A DNA stretch of 64,000 bases from an uncultured Prevotella sp. (GCA_900543585.1 UQRP01000005.1:1-64000); one strand, 5' to 3'; positions 44,282-53,981 are shown, numbered from the stretch's first letter. The notes: generated by a model not told the origin, from the sequence alone. Made by a program: numbers and translations.

Positions 44282-45436
44282 ATGTTTCCTAAGATCCTTG
44301 TCTTTGTTCCTGCTCATGTCAATGCCATTGGTATTCATCATGAGCTGACGACGCGGCTAACTCAATGTCTGGCCCCGAAGGCCGATGTACGGCTTGCTAC
44401 GTCGTCGGACAGAGGTGTGGCTTCTGAGCTAAAGAACTTTGATATTGTTCATATCTTTGGCTGCTGGAGTCACAGCGCATTCCTCATTGCGTCAAGGGCT
44501 TACAAGGAACACGTGCCTTATGTTATAACACCTTTAGGCGGATTGCAACCGTGGGAAATGGAACATCACTCCTATTCCATACTCTTTAGGGAGCAGCAGA
44601 AACTGGTGCGGCGTGCTATTGCTGTGCAGGTGTGTGGCAATCTTGAGGAAAAGACATTCTCGAAGTTGGGTTGGAACAACAGAGTAGTATTGATAAAGAA
44701 TCCTGTCCTTACAAGCCTGACAACCTTTGAGAAGGTTGCGGATGATCTGCTGGCTGTTTACCGAAAAGTGATTGATTCCTGTGCTCGTCTTCTGTTAACG
44801 AATGAAGAGCAACATCTGATAGGAAGGCTACTTCAGATGGGTGTGGACTCACAGGCGCTGTCTGCCTATGCATCTGAAATATCAGAATCGCTTTCCTCTT
44901 TGACAGAGGAGGCATGGAGAAAGATCTTTATCTATGCTGACGATGAGCATATTTCAGGTCCTATAATCAAAACAGTCAGAAGTCTAAACTTCAGTGATAA
45001 GGTGATTGATGCGACGGTGATAGACCGTTTCTGCAGAGAGCGCTTTTATAACGAAGGAAATCTAAAAGATGACGCTTTACTGTCGAAGAGCTTACTTTTG
45101 CGCAACAAAGTCAAGGAGGTCTTTGATGCCCAGGGAAAAACAGAGCAGAAAGTCTGCTTAGCGTTGTTGAACCTTCATTATGAACTCGGGCGGCATACAG
45201 CCTCTCTTATGCATCTTGCGGATGTATATCAGTTGCTGCGGCTCAAGGATATGGACGAAGATGCTGTAGCTGAGATGATTCATAGATTGAAACTTGATGA
45301 TTTCACACAGCGTCTTACTGCCGTTCTTGCTGAGTTCCTTGGTTTAACGGAAGGTTTCATGCCTTTTAGTGCCAAGCGGGGGAGGCGCACTAAGCGTCTT
45401 TATAAAATGATTTCTAAATTTGGAACTTATGTGTAG
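44282..45436 (+). CDS. GT-B-like protein with an unknown helical C-terminal half
   Basis: The first 145 residues resemble the acceptor domain of family 4 glycosyltransferases (LVFVPAHVNAIGIHHELTTRL, FDIVHIFGCWSHSAFLIASRA, YVITPLGGLQPWEM). The expected second Rossmann domain, with its donor-binding glutamate motif (EGFG/E-x7-E), does not follow. Instead residues 160-384 are mostly helical and unlike any family I recognise. The 384-residue length is normal for a transferase, so the half is replaced, not deleted. It may be a non-catalytic partner of the GT at 43109, which it follows directly. Confidence 0.55.
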   Translation: MFPKILVFVPAHVNAIGIHHELTTRLTQCLAPKADVRLATSSDRGVASELKNFDIVHIFGCWSHSAFLIASRAYKEHVPYVITPLGGLQPWEMEHHSYSILFREQQKLVRRAIAVQVCGNLEEKTFSKLGWNNRVVLIKNPVLTSLTTFEKVADDLLAVYRKVIDSCARLLLTNEEQHLIGRLLQMGVDSQALSAYASEISESLSSLTEEAWRKIFIYADDEHISGPIIKTVRSLNFSDKVIDATVIDRFCRERFYNEGNLKDDALLSKSLLLRNKVKEVFDAQGKTEQKVCLALLNLHYELGRHTASLMHLADVYQLLRLKDMDEDAVAEMIHRLKLDDFTQRLTAVLAEFLGLTEGFMPFSAKRGRRTKRLYKMISKFGTYV

Positions 45437-45500
45437 GCAGTGAAGGTCTGCCTTATCATGAGTGTATTCGTGCTTAATTTTTAACATAAACTGTTTTATC

Positions 45501-47510
45501 ATGCCAAACAAAACCTATGACATTGAGAAAGATGAGCGTTATTTGCAGCTTCTTTCTGATTCCTTTCCGACTATTGCTGATGCCAGCACGGAGATTATAA
45601 ATCTCTCCGCAATTCTTAATCTACCGAAGGCGACAGAACATTTCGTTGCTGATATTCATGGTGAGTATGAGGCCTTCCAGCATATTCTAAAGAATGCGTC
45701 AGGAAATATCAGGCGTAAAGTCAACGATCTCTTTGGCACAACTCTTCGTGAGGCCGAGAAACGTGAGCTTTGCACGCTCATCTATTATCCTGAGCAGAAA
45801 CTTGAGCTTGTGAAAGCCTCTGAGCCTGATATTAACGACTGGTATCATATCACGTTGCATCATCTTGTCGCTGTCTGCCGTGATGTCTCCAGTAAATATA
45901 CGCGTTCTAAGGTACGCAAGTCGCTGCCGCGTGACTTCTCTTATATTATCCAGGAACTGCTTCATGAGCGTCCTGAGGATAAGAACAAGGCTGATTACGT
46001 AAATGTGATTGTCGATACCATTATATCTACGGGTCGTGCCGATGACTTTATTATCGCAATCTCTAATGTCATTCAGCGTCTTGCTATCGATCAACTTCAT
46101 ATCCTTGGCGATATCTATGACCGTGGCCCCGGTGCACATCTTATTCTTGATCTGTTGTCGGGTTATCACTCTTGGGATATCACATGGGGTAACCACGACA
46201 TTCTGTGGATGGGGGCGGCAGCTGGTAACGACGCGTGTATGTGCAGTGTGATACGGCTGTCGTTGAGGTATGCCAACTTAGTGACATTGGAAGATGGTTA
46301 CGGCATCAACCTTGTACCCCTTGCTACTTTTGCCATGGATGTCTATGGAGATGACCCCTGCTCCGAGTTTATGCCTAAGTCAGATGGTGGAGCTGCCCAT
46401 ATAGACGAGAAAACACAGCAACTCATAGCCAAGGAACATAAGGCTATCGCTGTGTTACAGTTTAAGTTGGAGGCTCAGCTCTATGAGAAACATCCAGAGT
46501 GGAACATGAAGAGTCGTGAAGTCTTCAACTTTGTCAACTACGACAAGGGTACTGTGCGTATTGACGGCAAAGAGTATAAAATGACAAGTTGTAACTTCCC
46601 GACCATAGATCCTAAGCATCCTAATGCCTTGACGGCGGAAGAACGTGAACTGTTGGCCAAGCTACATCATAGCTTTGAGGTCAGTGAGAAGTTGCACAAA
46701 CATATTCGGCTGCTTCTCAGCCATGGATGTATGTATGCCATATACAATAACAATCTTCTCTTCCATGCTTCTGTACCCTTGAATGCAGACGGCTCTCTGA
46801 AAGATGTGGAAATATATCCAGGTCACAAGAGTCAGGGTGTGAAGTTGATGACGGATATCGGCATGCTCATTCGCTCAGCTTATCAAAGTGACACATCTGC
46901 GGCCGACCGTGAGTATGCCGTTGATTATTTCATGTATCTTTGGTGTGGGCCAGATAGTCCGCTCTTCGACAAGTCTAAAATGGCCACCTTTGAGAGGTAT
47001 TTCCTCAAAGAGAAAGAAACCCATGAGGAGAAGAAGGGAAACTACTTTATTCTCCGTGATAATGAGGCTGTCTGTGACACTATCATGCGTGCCTTTGGCA
47101 TTACCGACAAGAATAGTCATATCATCAATGGTCATGTGCCTGTTAAGGCAAGCAGGGGCGAGACACCTATCAAGGCCAATGGTCGTCTTCTCGTCATCGA
47201 CGGTGGCTTCTCTCAAGCTTACCATCATGAGACCGGCATTGCCGGATACACCCTTGTATACCATAGCCGTGGTTTCCAGCTTGTTCAGCACGAGCCTTTC
47301 ACAAGTACTGAGGACGCTATCCTTCGAGGAAGTGACATTAAGTCGACGACACAGATTGTTGAGATGACTTCCCATCGTCTCTTGGTGGCTGATACCGATA
47401 AAGGACGCGAACTAAACGCGCAGATTGCTGACTTAGAGGAACTCCTCTATGCTTATCGGCATGGTTATATCAATGAGAAAGAGAGAAAGATAACCGTTCC
47501 TGATAAGTAG
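45501..47510 (+). CDS. fbp: Fructose-1,6-bisphosphatase class III
   Basis: This 669-residue enzyme is the large Firmicutes/Bacteroidetes-type FBPase of gluconeogenesis. It is a metallophosphatase: VADIHGEYEAFQHIL, ILGDIYDRGPGAHLILDLL and WGNHDILWMGAA supply the metal ligands, and later HGCMY, INGHVPVKASRGE and IDGGFSQAYHHETG complete the site. ATG 45501 (MPNKTYDIEKDE) is chosen over an upstream in-frame start at 45462. It is the last gene of the rightward run and ends in a terminator. Confidence 0.95.
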   Translation: MPNKTYDIEKDERYLQLLSDSFPTIADASTEIINLSAILNLPKATEHFVADIHGEYEAFQHILKNASGNIRRKVNDLFGTTLREAEKRELCTLIYYPEQKLELVKASEPDINDWYHITLHHLVAVCRDVSSKYTRSKVRKSLPRDFSYIIQELLHERPEDKNKADYVNVIVDTIISTGRADDFIIAISNVIQRLAIDQLHILGDIYDRGPGAHLILDLLSGYHSWDITWGNHDILWMGAAAGNDACMCSVIRLSLRYANLVTLEDGYGINLVPLATFAMDVYGDDPCSEFMPKSDGGAAHIDEKTQQLIAKEHKAIAVLQFKLEAQLYEKHPEWNMKSREVFNFVNYDKGTVRIDGKEYKMTSCNFPTIDPKHPNALTAEERELLAKLHHSFEVSEKLHKHIRLLLSHGCMYAIYNNNLLFHASVPLNADGSLKDVEIYPGHKSQGVKLMTDIGMLIRSAYQSDTSAADREYAVDYFMYLWCGPDSPLFDKSKMATFERYFLKEKETHEEKKGNYFILRDNEAVCDTIMRAFGITDKNSHIINGHVPVKASRGETPIKANGRLLVIDGGFSQAYHHETGIAGYTLVYHSRGFQLVQHEPFTSTEDAILRGSDIKSTTQIVEMTSHRLLVADTDKGRELNAQIADLEELLYAYRHGYINEKERKITVPDK

Positions 47511-47549
47511 GTGTGCTAGATCTCTATTTTGATGGTCTCTGAATAATGC

Positions 47550-47610
47550 AATCATCCTTCAATACGTCGGCCGTAATTGTTGGCGGCTCGTGTTGAAGGA
47601 TGATTTTAAA
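47550..47610. terminator. Terminator between fbp and rpe
   Basis: AATCATCCTTCAA (47550-47562) pairs with TTGAAGGATGATT (47593-47605), with a GC-rich inner hairpin between them, then a short T-run. It lies between convergent genes and can serve both. Confidence 0.75.
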
Positions 47611-47634
47611 TATTAGAGTATTGTTATTGATATT

Positions 47635-48291
47635 TTAGCTAATACTCTTTAGCTCTTTGATGACAAGTTCTGGTTTTTCGGCCTTAAAGATGTAGCTTCC
47701 ACTTACGAGCACATCTACACCAGCCTTTACAAGTCTGGGTGCTGTGATATTGTTGACACCGCCGTCGACTTCTATTAGTGCCTTGCTTCCGCTTTCCTTA
47801 ATCATTTGCTTAAGCCGTATAGTCTTGGGTATAATGTTCTCTATGAACTTCTGTCCACCGAAACCTGGGTTCACGCTCATCAAAAGAACTAAGTCGAGGT
47901 CGCAAATTATATCCTCTAAGGTTATGATTGGAGTAGACGGATTTAGTGCAACTCCCGCTTTCATGCCTTTTGAATGTATATCTTGCACAATGCGATTCAG
48001 ATGTGGGGCTACCTCCTGGTGAATGGTCATGATAGCAGCGCCAGCTTCAGCAGCAAGGCCTACATAGTTCTCCGGATGGACAATCATGAAGTGGGCATCG
48101 ATGGGCTTACCGCTGATTTTCTTTACAGCCTTCATAATAGGGAAGCCGAAAGAGATGTTTGGAACAAAAACACCGTCCATCACATCGAAGTGTAGCCAGT
48201 CGGCCTCACTTTTGTTGAGCATGTCCACATCTTTGCCTAAATTGGCGAAGTCTGCTGATAGCAGAGATGGTGAGATAATAACCTTTTGCAT
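47635..48291 (-). CDS. rpe: Ribulose-phosphate 3-epimerase
   Basis: Rpe (218 residues) interconverts ribulose-5-P and xylulose-5-P in the pentose phosphate pathway. The TIM barrel shows ISPSLLSADFANLGKDV, the metal-binding HFDVMDGVFVPN and VHPENYVGLAAEAGA, LMSVNPGFGGQKFI (flexible loop) and EVDGGVNNITAPRLV. ATG 48291 gives the normal length; the longer frame reads into the small upstream gene. It lies 10 bases after that 45-residue gene. Confidence 0.94.
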   Translation of the reverse strand: MQKVIISPSLLSADFANLGKDVDMLNKSEADWLHFDVMDGVFVPNISFGFPIMKAVKKISGKPIDAHFMIVHPENYVGLAAEAGAAIMTIHQEVAPHLNRIVQDIHSKGMKAGVALNPSTPIITLEDIICDLDLVLLMSVNPGFGGQKFIENIIPKTIRLKQMIKESGSKALIEVDGGVNNITAPRLVKAGVDVLVSGSYIFKAEKPELVIKELKSIS

Positions 48292-48301
48292 AGTTGTTCT
48301 T

Positions 48302-48439
48302 TTAGGCCATGCCAACTTTCATAATTACGCAGCTGCCTGCTTTGCTGTGAGTGTTGTTGGTGTAGATACGTGCTATCTGTCTGAGCAGATGTAGTGTCTG
48401 CTCTGACGGCTGCAACTCTGAGGGTAAAGAATACTTCAT
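48302..48439 (-). CDS. 45-residue small protein upstream of rpe
   Basis: A short leftward frame starts ATG 48439 and stops at TAA 48304-48302, giving 45 residues beginning MKYSLPSELQPSEQTLHLLR, then QIARIYTNNTHS. Small proteins with an SEQTL..(I/L)RQ(I/F)A pattern occur repeatedly in Bacteroidetes genomes, so I think it is a genuine gene. It has one amphipathic helix and no signal peptide. It ends 10 bases before the rpe start and may be cotranscribed. No function is known. Confidence 0.5.
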   Translation of the reverse strand: MKYSLPSELQPSEQTLHLLRQIARIYTNNTHSKAGSCVIMKVGMA

Positions 48440-48503
48440 AGGCGTTACATTGTGGTTTTCTTTATTATCTAAACGGCAGAAGAGTTTTATTATTATTTTC
48501 TTT

Positions 48504-48552
48504 AATCAAAAAAGAAGCCTCCTGCACGTTTTTGAGGACGCGTCGGAGGCTT
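48504..48552 (-). terminator. Terminator after rny
   Basis: On the minus strand AAGCCTCC (48552-48545) pairs with GGAGGCTT (48522-48515) and is followed by CTTTTTTG. It ends the operon from the gene at 51446 to rny and separates it from the rpe transcript. Confidence 0.8.
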
Positions 48553-48576
48553 ACATATATAATAATGTGTATGCTT

Positions 48577-50112
48577 CTATTTAGCGTATGCTACAGAGCG
48601 AGTCTCACGGATCACGGTAATCTTTACCTGGCCAGGATATGTCATCTCATTCTGTATCTTCTCAGCTATCTCATTGCTGAGTTTTGTGCTTTCTTCGTCA
48701 TTCATCTTGTCGGCGCCAACGATGACTCGGAGCTCTCTACCTGCCTGAATAGCGTAGGTCTTTGTGACGCCTGGATAGCTCATTGCAATAGCCTCAAGGT
48801 CGTTGAGACGCTTGATATAAGCTTCTACAATCTCGCGACGTGCACCAGGCCGTGCACCTGAGATAGCATCACAAACTTGGACAATAGGAGCCAAAAGCGT
48901 TTTCATCTCCACCTCATCGTGGTGAGCGGCAATGGCATTGACGATATCAGGCTTTTCCTTGTATTTCTCGGCTATTTTGGCGCCTAAGAGTGCGTGAGGC
49001 AACTCACTCTCCTCGTCAGGAACCTTACCAATATCATGGAGCAGTCCGGCACGTTTTGCTTTCTTAGGGTTCAGCCCGAGTTCGGCAGCCATGACAGAGC
49101 AGAGGTTTGCGGTTTCACGTGCATGCTGTAGCAGGTTCTGACCATAGGAAGAACGATATTTCATCTTGCCGATAAGGCGTATCAACTCAGGGTGTAAGCC
49201 ATGGATACCAAGGTCTATGGCTGTGCGCTTACCAGTCTCAATGATTTCGTTGTCAAGTTGTTTCTTCACCTTAGCTACGACTTCCTCAATGCGAGCAGGA
49301 TGAATACGACCATCAGCAACTAACTGGTGTAGTGCCAGACGACAGACCTCACGGCGGACAGGGTCAAAAGCGGATATAACGATAGATTCCGGCGTGTCGT
49401 CAACAACGATCTCCACGCCACAGGCTGCTTCCAAGGCTCTGATGTTGCGGCCCTCTCGGCCAATAATACGTCCTTTGACCTCGTCGTTCTCAATGTGGAA
49501 GACACTGACGGAATTCTCAATGGCAGTCTCCGTTGCCACGCGCTGTATTGTCTGAATGACAATTTTCTTCGCTTTCATGTTAGCATCAAGCTTAGCTTGA
49601 TCAACGACTTCATTGATATAGCTTGCGGCATCCATCTTGGCCTTGTCCTTCATGCTTTCCACCAGACGGTTCTTAGCTTCTTCAGCGGAAAGTCCGGAGA
49701 GTTCCTCAAGTTTAGCGCGTTCTTGCTCCTGCATTTTGTCCAGGTCTTGCTGCTTCACAGCGATGAGGTTCTTCTCATTTTCCATTCTCTGTTTCTCGCG
49801 CTCAATGTCCTGGCGGCCTTTGGTGAGCTCTTCCTGCTTCTGGTTGAGTGTAATCTCACGCTGTTTAAGCCTGTTCTCATTGGCTTGCATCTTTTGGCTA
49901 CGAAGCTGGACCTCCTTGTCGAGTTCATTCTTCTTATTGAGGAATTTCTCCTTTACTTCCAGAAGTTTTTTCTCTTTGATTACTTCGGCTTCTTTCTGCG
50001 CCGCATTTATCATCTCATTGTATTTGCCCTTAATCACGTATCTGAATAGGGCGTAGCCTACAGCGCCTCCCACTAAGAGAGCTATGACTACGGCAATTAT
50101 TATGTTTGTCAT
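48577..50112 (-). CDS. rny: Ribonuclease Y
   Basis: RNase Y (511 residues) is a membrane-anchored endoribonuclease that starts mRNA decay. It has an N-terminal membrane helix (4-28), a long coiled coil (about 30-180) rich in Lys/Glu/Gln, a KH domain ([21 protein letters not shown]) and an HD domain ([12 protein letters not shown], with AAHHDEVE). Complete in length and order. It shares an operon with zapA, the ZapB-like gene and the 217-residue gene upstream. Confidence 0.96.
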   Translation of the reverse strand: MTNIIIAVVIALLVGGAVGYALFRYVIKGKYNEMINAAQKEAEVIKEKKLLEVKEKFLNKKNELDKEVQLRSQKMQANENRLKQREITLNQKQEELTKGRQDIEREKQRMENEKNLIAVKQQDLDKMQEQERAKLEELSGLSAEEAKNRLVESMKDKAKMDAASYINEVVDQAKLDANMKAKKIVIQTIQRVATETAIENSVSVFHIENDEVKGRIIGREGRNIRALEAACGVEIVVDDTPESIVISAFDPVRREVCRLALHQLVADGRIHPARIEEVVAKVKKQLDNEIIETGKRTAIDLGIHGLHPELIRLIGKMKYRSSYGQNLLQHARETANLCSVMAAELGLNPKKAKRAGLLHDIGKVPDEESELPHALLGAKIAEKYKEKPDIVNAIAAHHDEVEMKTLLAPIVQVCDAISGARPGARREIVEAYIKRLNDLEAIAMSYPGVTKTYAIQAGRELRVIVGADKMNDEESTKLSNEIAEKIQNEMTYPGQVKITVIRETRSVAYAK

Positions 50113-50145
50113 TACTGTTTATTTTGATAAGAATTATTTCATTTA

Positions 50146-50463
50146 TTATTTTTCCTTGTCATCTTTAAGCACCTTCTCTATCTCGCTCGTGAGTTTGGTG
50201 AGAGAATCGTCATAGGGCTTGGTATCATTGCGCAGCATCTCACGTTGTAGTCTCAGACCAAGGTCAATCATCGCAAAGTAGGTGATTTCCTTTGGGCTCT
50301 TCTTTCCAGTGAAACTTTGAAAATAAGCATTCAGCAACTCGTTGATTAGCTCAGCATCTTTTCTATACAGCGCCTCGTCCTCCCTCTTGACATTGAAGAC
50401 CTTGATGTCCGTATCATAGATATGGAGTCTGATGTTCAGTTCGTCTTTTCCTGCTTCTGCCAT
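50146..50463 (-). CDS. zapA: Cell division protein ZapA
   Basis: ZapA (105 residues) stabilises FtsZ filaments. The sequence starts MAEAGKDELNIRLHIYDTD, has the globular head with the conserved EALYRKDAELINELLNAY, and ends in the helical stalk (GLRLQREMLRNDTKPYDDSL, then LTSEIEKVLK). ATG 50463 is chosen; the open frame extends back to 50505, overlapping the ZapB-like gene. It precedes rny by 33 bases. Confidence 0.87.
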   Translation of the reverse strand: MAEAGKDELNIRLHIYDTDIKVFNVKREDEALYRKDAELINELLNAYFQSFTGKKSPKEITYFAMIDLGLRLQREMLRNDTKPYDDSLTKLTSEIEKVLKDDKEK

Positions 50464-50474
50464 GGCACGTGCTT

Positions 50475-50771
50475 TTATTCTTCGCCACTCATCAGTGTGA
50501 TGCATTTGTTGACATCCTTGATGAGTCTGTTTATTCTTTTACGAGCAGTCTCTATATCTCCGTCAGTGACCTGCAACATTTTGACCATCTTCAGAGAGTC
50601 ATAATCTTGCTGAAGCTTTCCTATGGTAGCCTCCTGCTCTTTGATGGTATTGTCTCGGTCAGCAAGCATGGAGGAAAGCTTCTCATTCTCTTTCTTGACG
50701 TCCTCATATTGGAGAATAAGTTGTCTGACGCGTGTGGCGAAAGTATTGATAATCTTTTCGTTGGCATCCAT
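50475..50771 (-). CDS. ZapB-like coiled-coil protein
   Basis: This 98-residue protein is nearly all coiled coil: residues 5-60 carry heptad-type leucines (RVRQLILQYEDVKKENEKLS, then EATIGKLQQDYDSL) and the rest is helical (ETARKRINRLIKDVNKC). The position immediately before zapA is the usual place for a short coiled-coil partner of the Z-ring in Bacteroidetes. Sequence identity to E. coli ZapB is not visible, so the name is an inference from structure and context. Confidence 0.65.
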   Translation of the reverse strand: MDANEKIINTFATRVRQLILQYEDVKKENEKLSSMLADRDNTIKEQEATIGKLQQDYDSLKMVKMLQVTDGDIETARKRINRLIKDVNKCITLMSGEE

Positions 50772-50792
50772 GCTGTAAGCCTTTGACGATAT

Positions 50793-51446
50793 TTATTTCT
50801 TGTTGATCTTCTTCTCGGCAGCCTCAGCTTCTTCTTGAGAAGGCGCTGGCTCTTTCTTAGCTAACATGACAACCTGATAGACAAAATCGGTTATCCATTT
50901 TTGTGAGAAGTTGAGTTTGAGGTTATATTTTCTGATATTCATGACAGCCTTGATGACGCTTGGGTCTTTGTAGCTGTTCTTGGTGAAGATGTCGTTGACC
51001 GTTTTCTCGGTCATCGTGTAGATAGTCTTCTTGAAGAAAGACGGCACCCGGAGCTTGAACTTCATCAAGTTGCCTGTGAGCATCATCAGGTCTTGCGAGA
51101 AATTCTGGAACTGAATGAGATAAACCTGGACGTCAGGAAGCTTGTGGCAATTGCGACGAATGCTTTGGTCTATCTCTTTGAAGAAGCTTTCTTCAGTGCC
51201 GTAGATCTCCTTCATCATCTTGCGACAGTGTGCTTTCTCGCCTACACCGAGCTTGTTGTTTTGAGTAGGCACATGAAGAGTGGTCTTGAACATGCGCAGG
51301 TCGGGGAGCATGGCAAGATTAGTGATGCCAAGGGTAGAAGCCAGTGATGCCTGAAAATAGACTCTTACCAAAGTCATATAGTCCTGCATGCCGCCGGTCT
51401 TGTCTTCCTTGGGCTGTCTATTGAATATTTTAGAAAAGAATCCCAT
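50793..51446 (-). CDS. Unknown 217-residue protein upstream of the division genes
   Basis: I do not recognise this family. The protein is cytosolic in appearance (no signal peptide; MGFFSKIFNRQPKEDKTGGM is basic), helical, and ends in a glutamate/lysine-rich tail (QEEAEAAEKKINKK). Conserved-looking segments are ITNLAMLPDLRMFKTTLHVP, KAHCRKMMKEIYG and RKYNLKLNFSQKWITDFVYQ. It heads the operon with the ZapB-like gene 21 bases later, so it may act in division or envelope growth, but that is only inferred from position. Confidence 0.65.
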   Translation of the reverse strand: MGFFSKIFNRQPKEDKTGGMQDYMTLVRVYFQASLASTLGITNLAMLPDLRMFKTTLHVPTQNNKLGVGEKAHCRKMMKEIYGTEESFFKEIDQSIRRNCHKLPDVQVYLIQFQNFSQDLMMLTGNLMKFKLRVPSFFKKTIYTMTEKTVNDIFTKNSYKDPSVIKAVMNIRKYNLKLNFSQKWITDFVYQVVMLAKKEPAPSQEEAEAAEKKINKK

Positions 51447-51482
51447 TGTTATGATATTTACTCAAATATATATAAAACATTG

Positions 51483-51513
51483 CAAATGTACAACTTTATT
51501 GCGATAGAGCAAA
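51483..51513 (-). promoter_or_regulatory. Promoter of the zapA-rny operon
   Basis: TACATTTG (51483-51490) with TTTG (51510-51513) 19 bases upstream on the minus strand, 36 bases before the first ATG. Confidence 0.7.
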
Positions 51514-51584
51514 GGAAAGTTATGTAAAAATCATTTTTAATAAACTTTTCGCCTCGCTGTAACGGATTTATGGATAATAATTGC

Positions 51585-51592
51585 TATCTTTG
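51585..51592 (+). promoter_or_regulatory. -7 box TATCTTTG of rfbA
   Basis: TATCTTTG 41 bases before the rfbA ATG. No clear -33 box. Confidence 0.5.
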
Positions 51593-51633
51593 TCCAAAAT
51601 AAATTACCCATTCTATAACTTAACGTCATATCG

Positions 51634-52506
51634 ATGAAAGGCATTGTTTTAGCCGGTGGTTCCGGCACCCGTCTTTATCCCATCACAAAAGGTATCAGTA
51701 AACAATTGATTCCCATTTTCGATAAGCCGATGATTTATTATCCGGTTTCTGTGCTTATGCTTGCAGGTATCCGTGATATTCTCATCATTTCTACTCCTAC
51801 GGACTTGCCGGCTTTCCGCAGGCTCTTGGGAGATGGGCACGAGTTCGGTGTGAGATTCGAGTATGCCGAGCAGCCGAGCCCGGACGGATTGGCACAGGCT
51901 TTTATCATTGGCGAGAAATTTATCGGTGATGACAGTGTTTGCCTTGTCTTAGGCGATAATATTTTCTATGGTGCCGGTTTCTCTGCTCTGTTGCATGAGA
52001 GTGTGCGCTTAGCTGATGCTGGTGAAGCTTCTGTCTTCGGTTATTATGTCAACGACCCTGAGAGATATGGTGTGGCAGAGTTTGATGCGAAGGGTAACTG
52101 CTTGAGTATTGAGGAGAAACCTGCCCATCCCAAGACCAACTATGCTGTTGTAGGACTTTATTTCTATCCTAACAGCGTAGTGGATATTGCTAAGAATGTA
52201 AAGCCAAGTCCACGTGGCGAGCTGGAGATTACTTCTGTCAATCAGGAGTATCTGCACCGCAAGTCTTTAAAGGTACAGACCCTGCAGCGTGGTTTCGCAT
52301 GGCTTGATACGGGCACCCACGATAGTCTTGCTGAGGCCAGCACATTCATAGAAGTGATAGAGAAGCGTCAGGGCCTGAAAGTAGCCTGCCTGGAGGAGAT
52401 AGCTTTCAAGCAGGGGTGGATATCTAAAGAGACATTACTTGAGGATGCTAAGCCTATGCTCAAGAATGAGTATGGAAAGTATCTGAAGAGTTTAGTAGAA
52501 GAATAA
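51634..52506 (+). CDS. rfbA: Glucose-1-phosphate thymidylyltransferase
   Basis: RfbA (290 residues) makes dTDP-glucose, the first step to dTDP-rhamnose for surface polysaccharides. The nucleotide-binding [20 protein letters not shown] and [19 protein letters not shown] are at the N-terminus; [30 protein letters not shown] and [12 protein letters not shown] complete the active site. rfbB, C and D are not adjacent. It starts its own message, with a HAD gene 6 bases after it. Confidence 0.95.
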   Translation: MKGIVLAGGSGTRLYPITKGISKQLIPIFDKPMIYYPVSVLMLAGIRDILIISTPTDLPAFRRLLGDGHEFGVRFEYAEQPSPDGLAQAFIIGEKFIGDDSVCLVLGDNIFYGAGFSALLHESVRLADAGEASVFGYYVNDPERYGVAEFDAKGNCLSIEEKPAHPKTNYAVVGLYFYPNSVVDIAKNVKPSPRGELEITSVNQEYLHRKSLKVQTLQRGFAWLDTGTHDSLAEASTFIEVIEKRQGLKVACLEEIAFKQGWISKETLLEDAKPMLKNEYGKYLKSLVEE

Positions 52507-52512
52507 CATACA

Positions 52513-52935
52513 ATGGCAAAGATAGCAGTAGATTTTGACGGCACTATTGTTGAGGACCGTTATCCTAAGATTGGCGAGGAGATACCTTTTGCAACGGAAA
52601 CGCTTCGCATGCTTATCGCAGAGCGACATCAGCTCATTTTATGGACAGTCCGTGAGGGGCAGCTTCTGCAGGATGCCGTGGACTGGTGCCATGAGCATGG
52701 TGTGGATTTCTGGGCTGTCAATAGTGACTATCCAGCGGATGAGAAGGAGGATCATAAATATTTCAGCCGTAAGCTCAAGGCTGATTATTTTATTGATGAC
52801 CGCAATGTCGGTGGGCTGCCAGACTGGGGACAGATTTATCATATCTTCCATGAACATAGGACCTATGCCGACATTATTCGCAACGGCTTTGGCCTCGACA
52901 CGCGTCCAAAGAAGAAACATTGGTGGAGCCGCTGA
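52513..52935 (+). CDS. BT_0820-like HAD-superfamily protein
   Basis: This 140-residue cytosolic protein is a small HAD-like hydrolase of the type represented by Bacteroides BT_0820. Motif I is VDFDGTIVEDRYP (nucleophile Asp in DFDGT), motif II lies in LILWTVREG, and the late acidic motif is FIDDRNVGG. Substrate is unknown. It is between rfbA (6-base gap) and fmt (23 bases). Confidence 0.85.
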   Translation: MAKIAVDFDGTIVEDRYPKIGEEIPFATETLRMLIAERHQLILWTVREGQLLQDAVDWCHEHGVDFWAVNSDYPADEKEDHKYFSRKLKADYFIDDRNVGGLPDWGQIYHIFHEHRTYADIIRNGFGLDTRPKKKHWWSR

Positions 52936-52958
52936 TAGAGAAAGATTAAATCAACAGA

Positions 52959-53951
52959 ATGGAGAAGAAAGACCTTAGGATTATTTTCATGGGTACCCCG
53001 GAGTTTGCTGTGGGCACTCTCAGCCGTCTTGTAGAGGGCGGATATCATGTCGTCGCTGTGGTCACACAACCCGATAAGCCAGTTGGGCGTCATCAGGATC
53101 ATCTCCAGCCATCAAAGGTCAAGGAGTATGCTCTTGCTCACAACTTGCCGGTGTTGCAACCTGTAAAGATGAAAGACCCGGCCTTCGTCGAGGAATTGGC
53201 TTCGTATAAGGCCGATCTGCAGGTTGTTGTTGCCTTCCGGATGCTGCCAGAGATTGTGTGGGCGATGCCACGCTTTGGCACTTTCAACGTTCACGCTGCA
53301 CTGTTGCCACAGTATCGTGGTGCTGCGCCTATCAACTGGGCGATTATCAATGGTGAGAAGGAAACGGGAGTTACGACGTTCTTTATAGATAAGGAGATAG
53401 ATACTGGGCGCATTATCATGCAGAAGCATTTTCCCATTCCTGAGGATGCTGATGTAGAATATGTTTATGACGGGCTGATGAAGCTTGGGGCTGATATCGC
53501 CATTGATACCGTCAATCTTGTCTTGGAGAAGGATGGAGATGTCAAGTCCGTTGACCAAGACACTTTTATCGCTGCTGACAGTACTACGCTACATCCTGCA
53601 CCGAAGATTTTCAAGGAGACCTGTAGGATCAACTGGCAGAAAACGGCTTCAGATGTATATAACTTCGTGCGTGGATTGTCACCTTATCCAGGCTCTTGGA
53701 CCCAGCTGGCTTCTAATGATGACGCAGCGGGCAATCCGGTTGAGCTGAAGGTCTTTGCAACTTCCGTCACGGCACGGCCATGCGAGGATGTTGCGCCCGG
53801 AACTATTGAGGCCGATAAGAAACATCTCTTTGTGGCCTGCGCCGACTCATGGCTTGAGATAAAATCCCTTCAGCTGGCAGGTAAGAAACGTATGTCTGCT
53901 ATCGACTTTCTTAACGGCAACCGGAATATAACGGATTTCAAACTTGCTTGA
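52959..53951 (+). CDS. fmt: Methionyl-tRNA formyltransferase
   Basis: Fmt (330 residues) formylates initiator Met-tRNA. IIFMGTPEFAVGTLSRLVEGG starts the formyl-folate domain; the catalytic FNVHAALLPQYRGAAPINWAI (Asn/His) and the DTGRIIMQK region are intact, with the C-terminal tRNA-binding domain from about residue 215 (KTASDVYNFVRGLSPYPGSW). It ends the rfbA message at a terminator. Confidence 0.96.
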   Translation: MEKKDLRIIFMGTPEFAVGTLSRLVEGGYHVVAVVTQPDKPVGRHQDHLQPSKVKEYALAHNLPVLQPVKMKDPAFVEELASYKADLQVVVAFRMLPEIVWAMPRFGTFNVHAALLPQYRGAAPINWAIINGEKETGVTTFFIDKEIDTGRIIMQKHFPIPEDADVEYVYDGLMKLGADIAIDTVNLVLEKDGDVKSVDQDTFIAADSTTLHPAPKIFKETCRINWQKTASDVYNFVRGLSPYPGSWTQLASNDDAAGNPVELKVFATSVTARPCEDVAPGTIEADKKHLFVACADSWLEIKSLQLAGKKRMSAIDFLNGNRNITDFKLA

Positions 53952-53981
53952 CTATAGTAGCTCAGTTATAGGATACAGAAT

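Noticed and set aside
50113..50145. 6S RNA between rny and zapA
   Set aside because: The gap is only 33 bases, far too short for the RNA.
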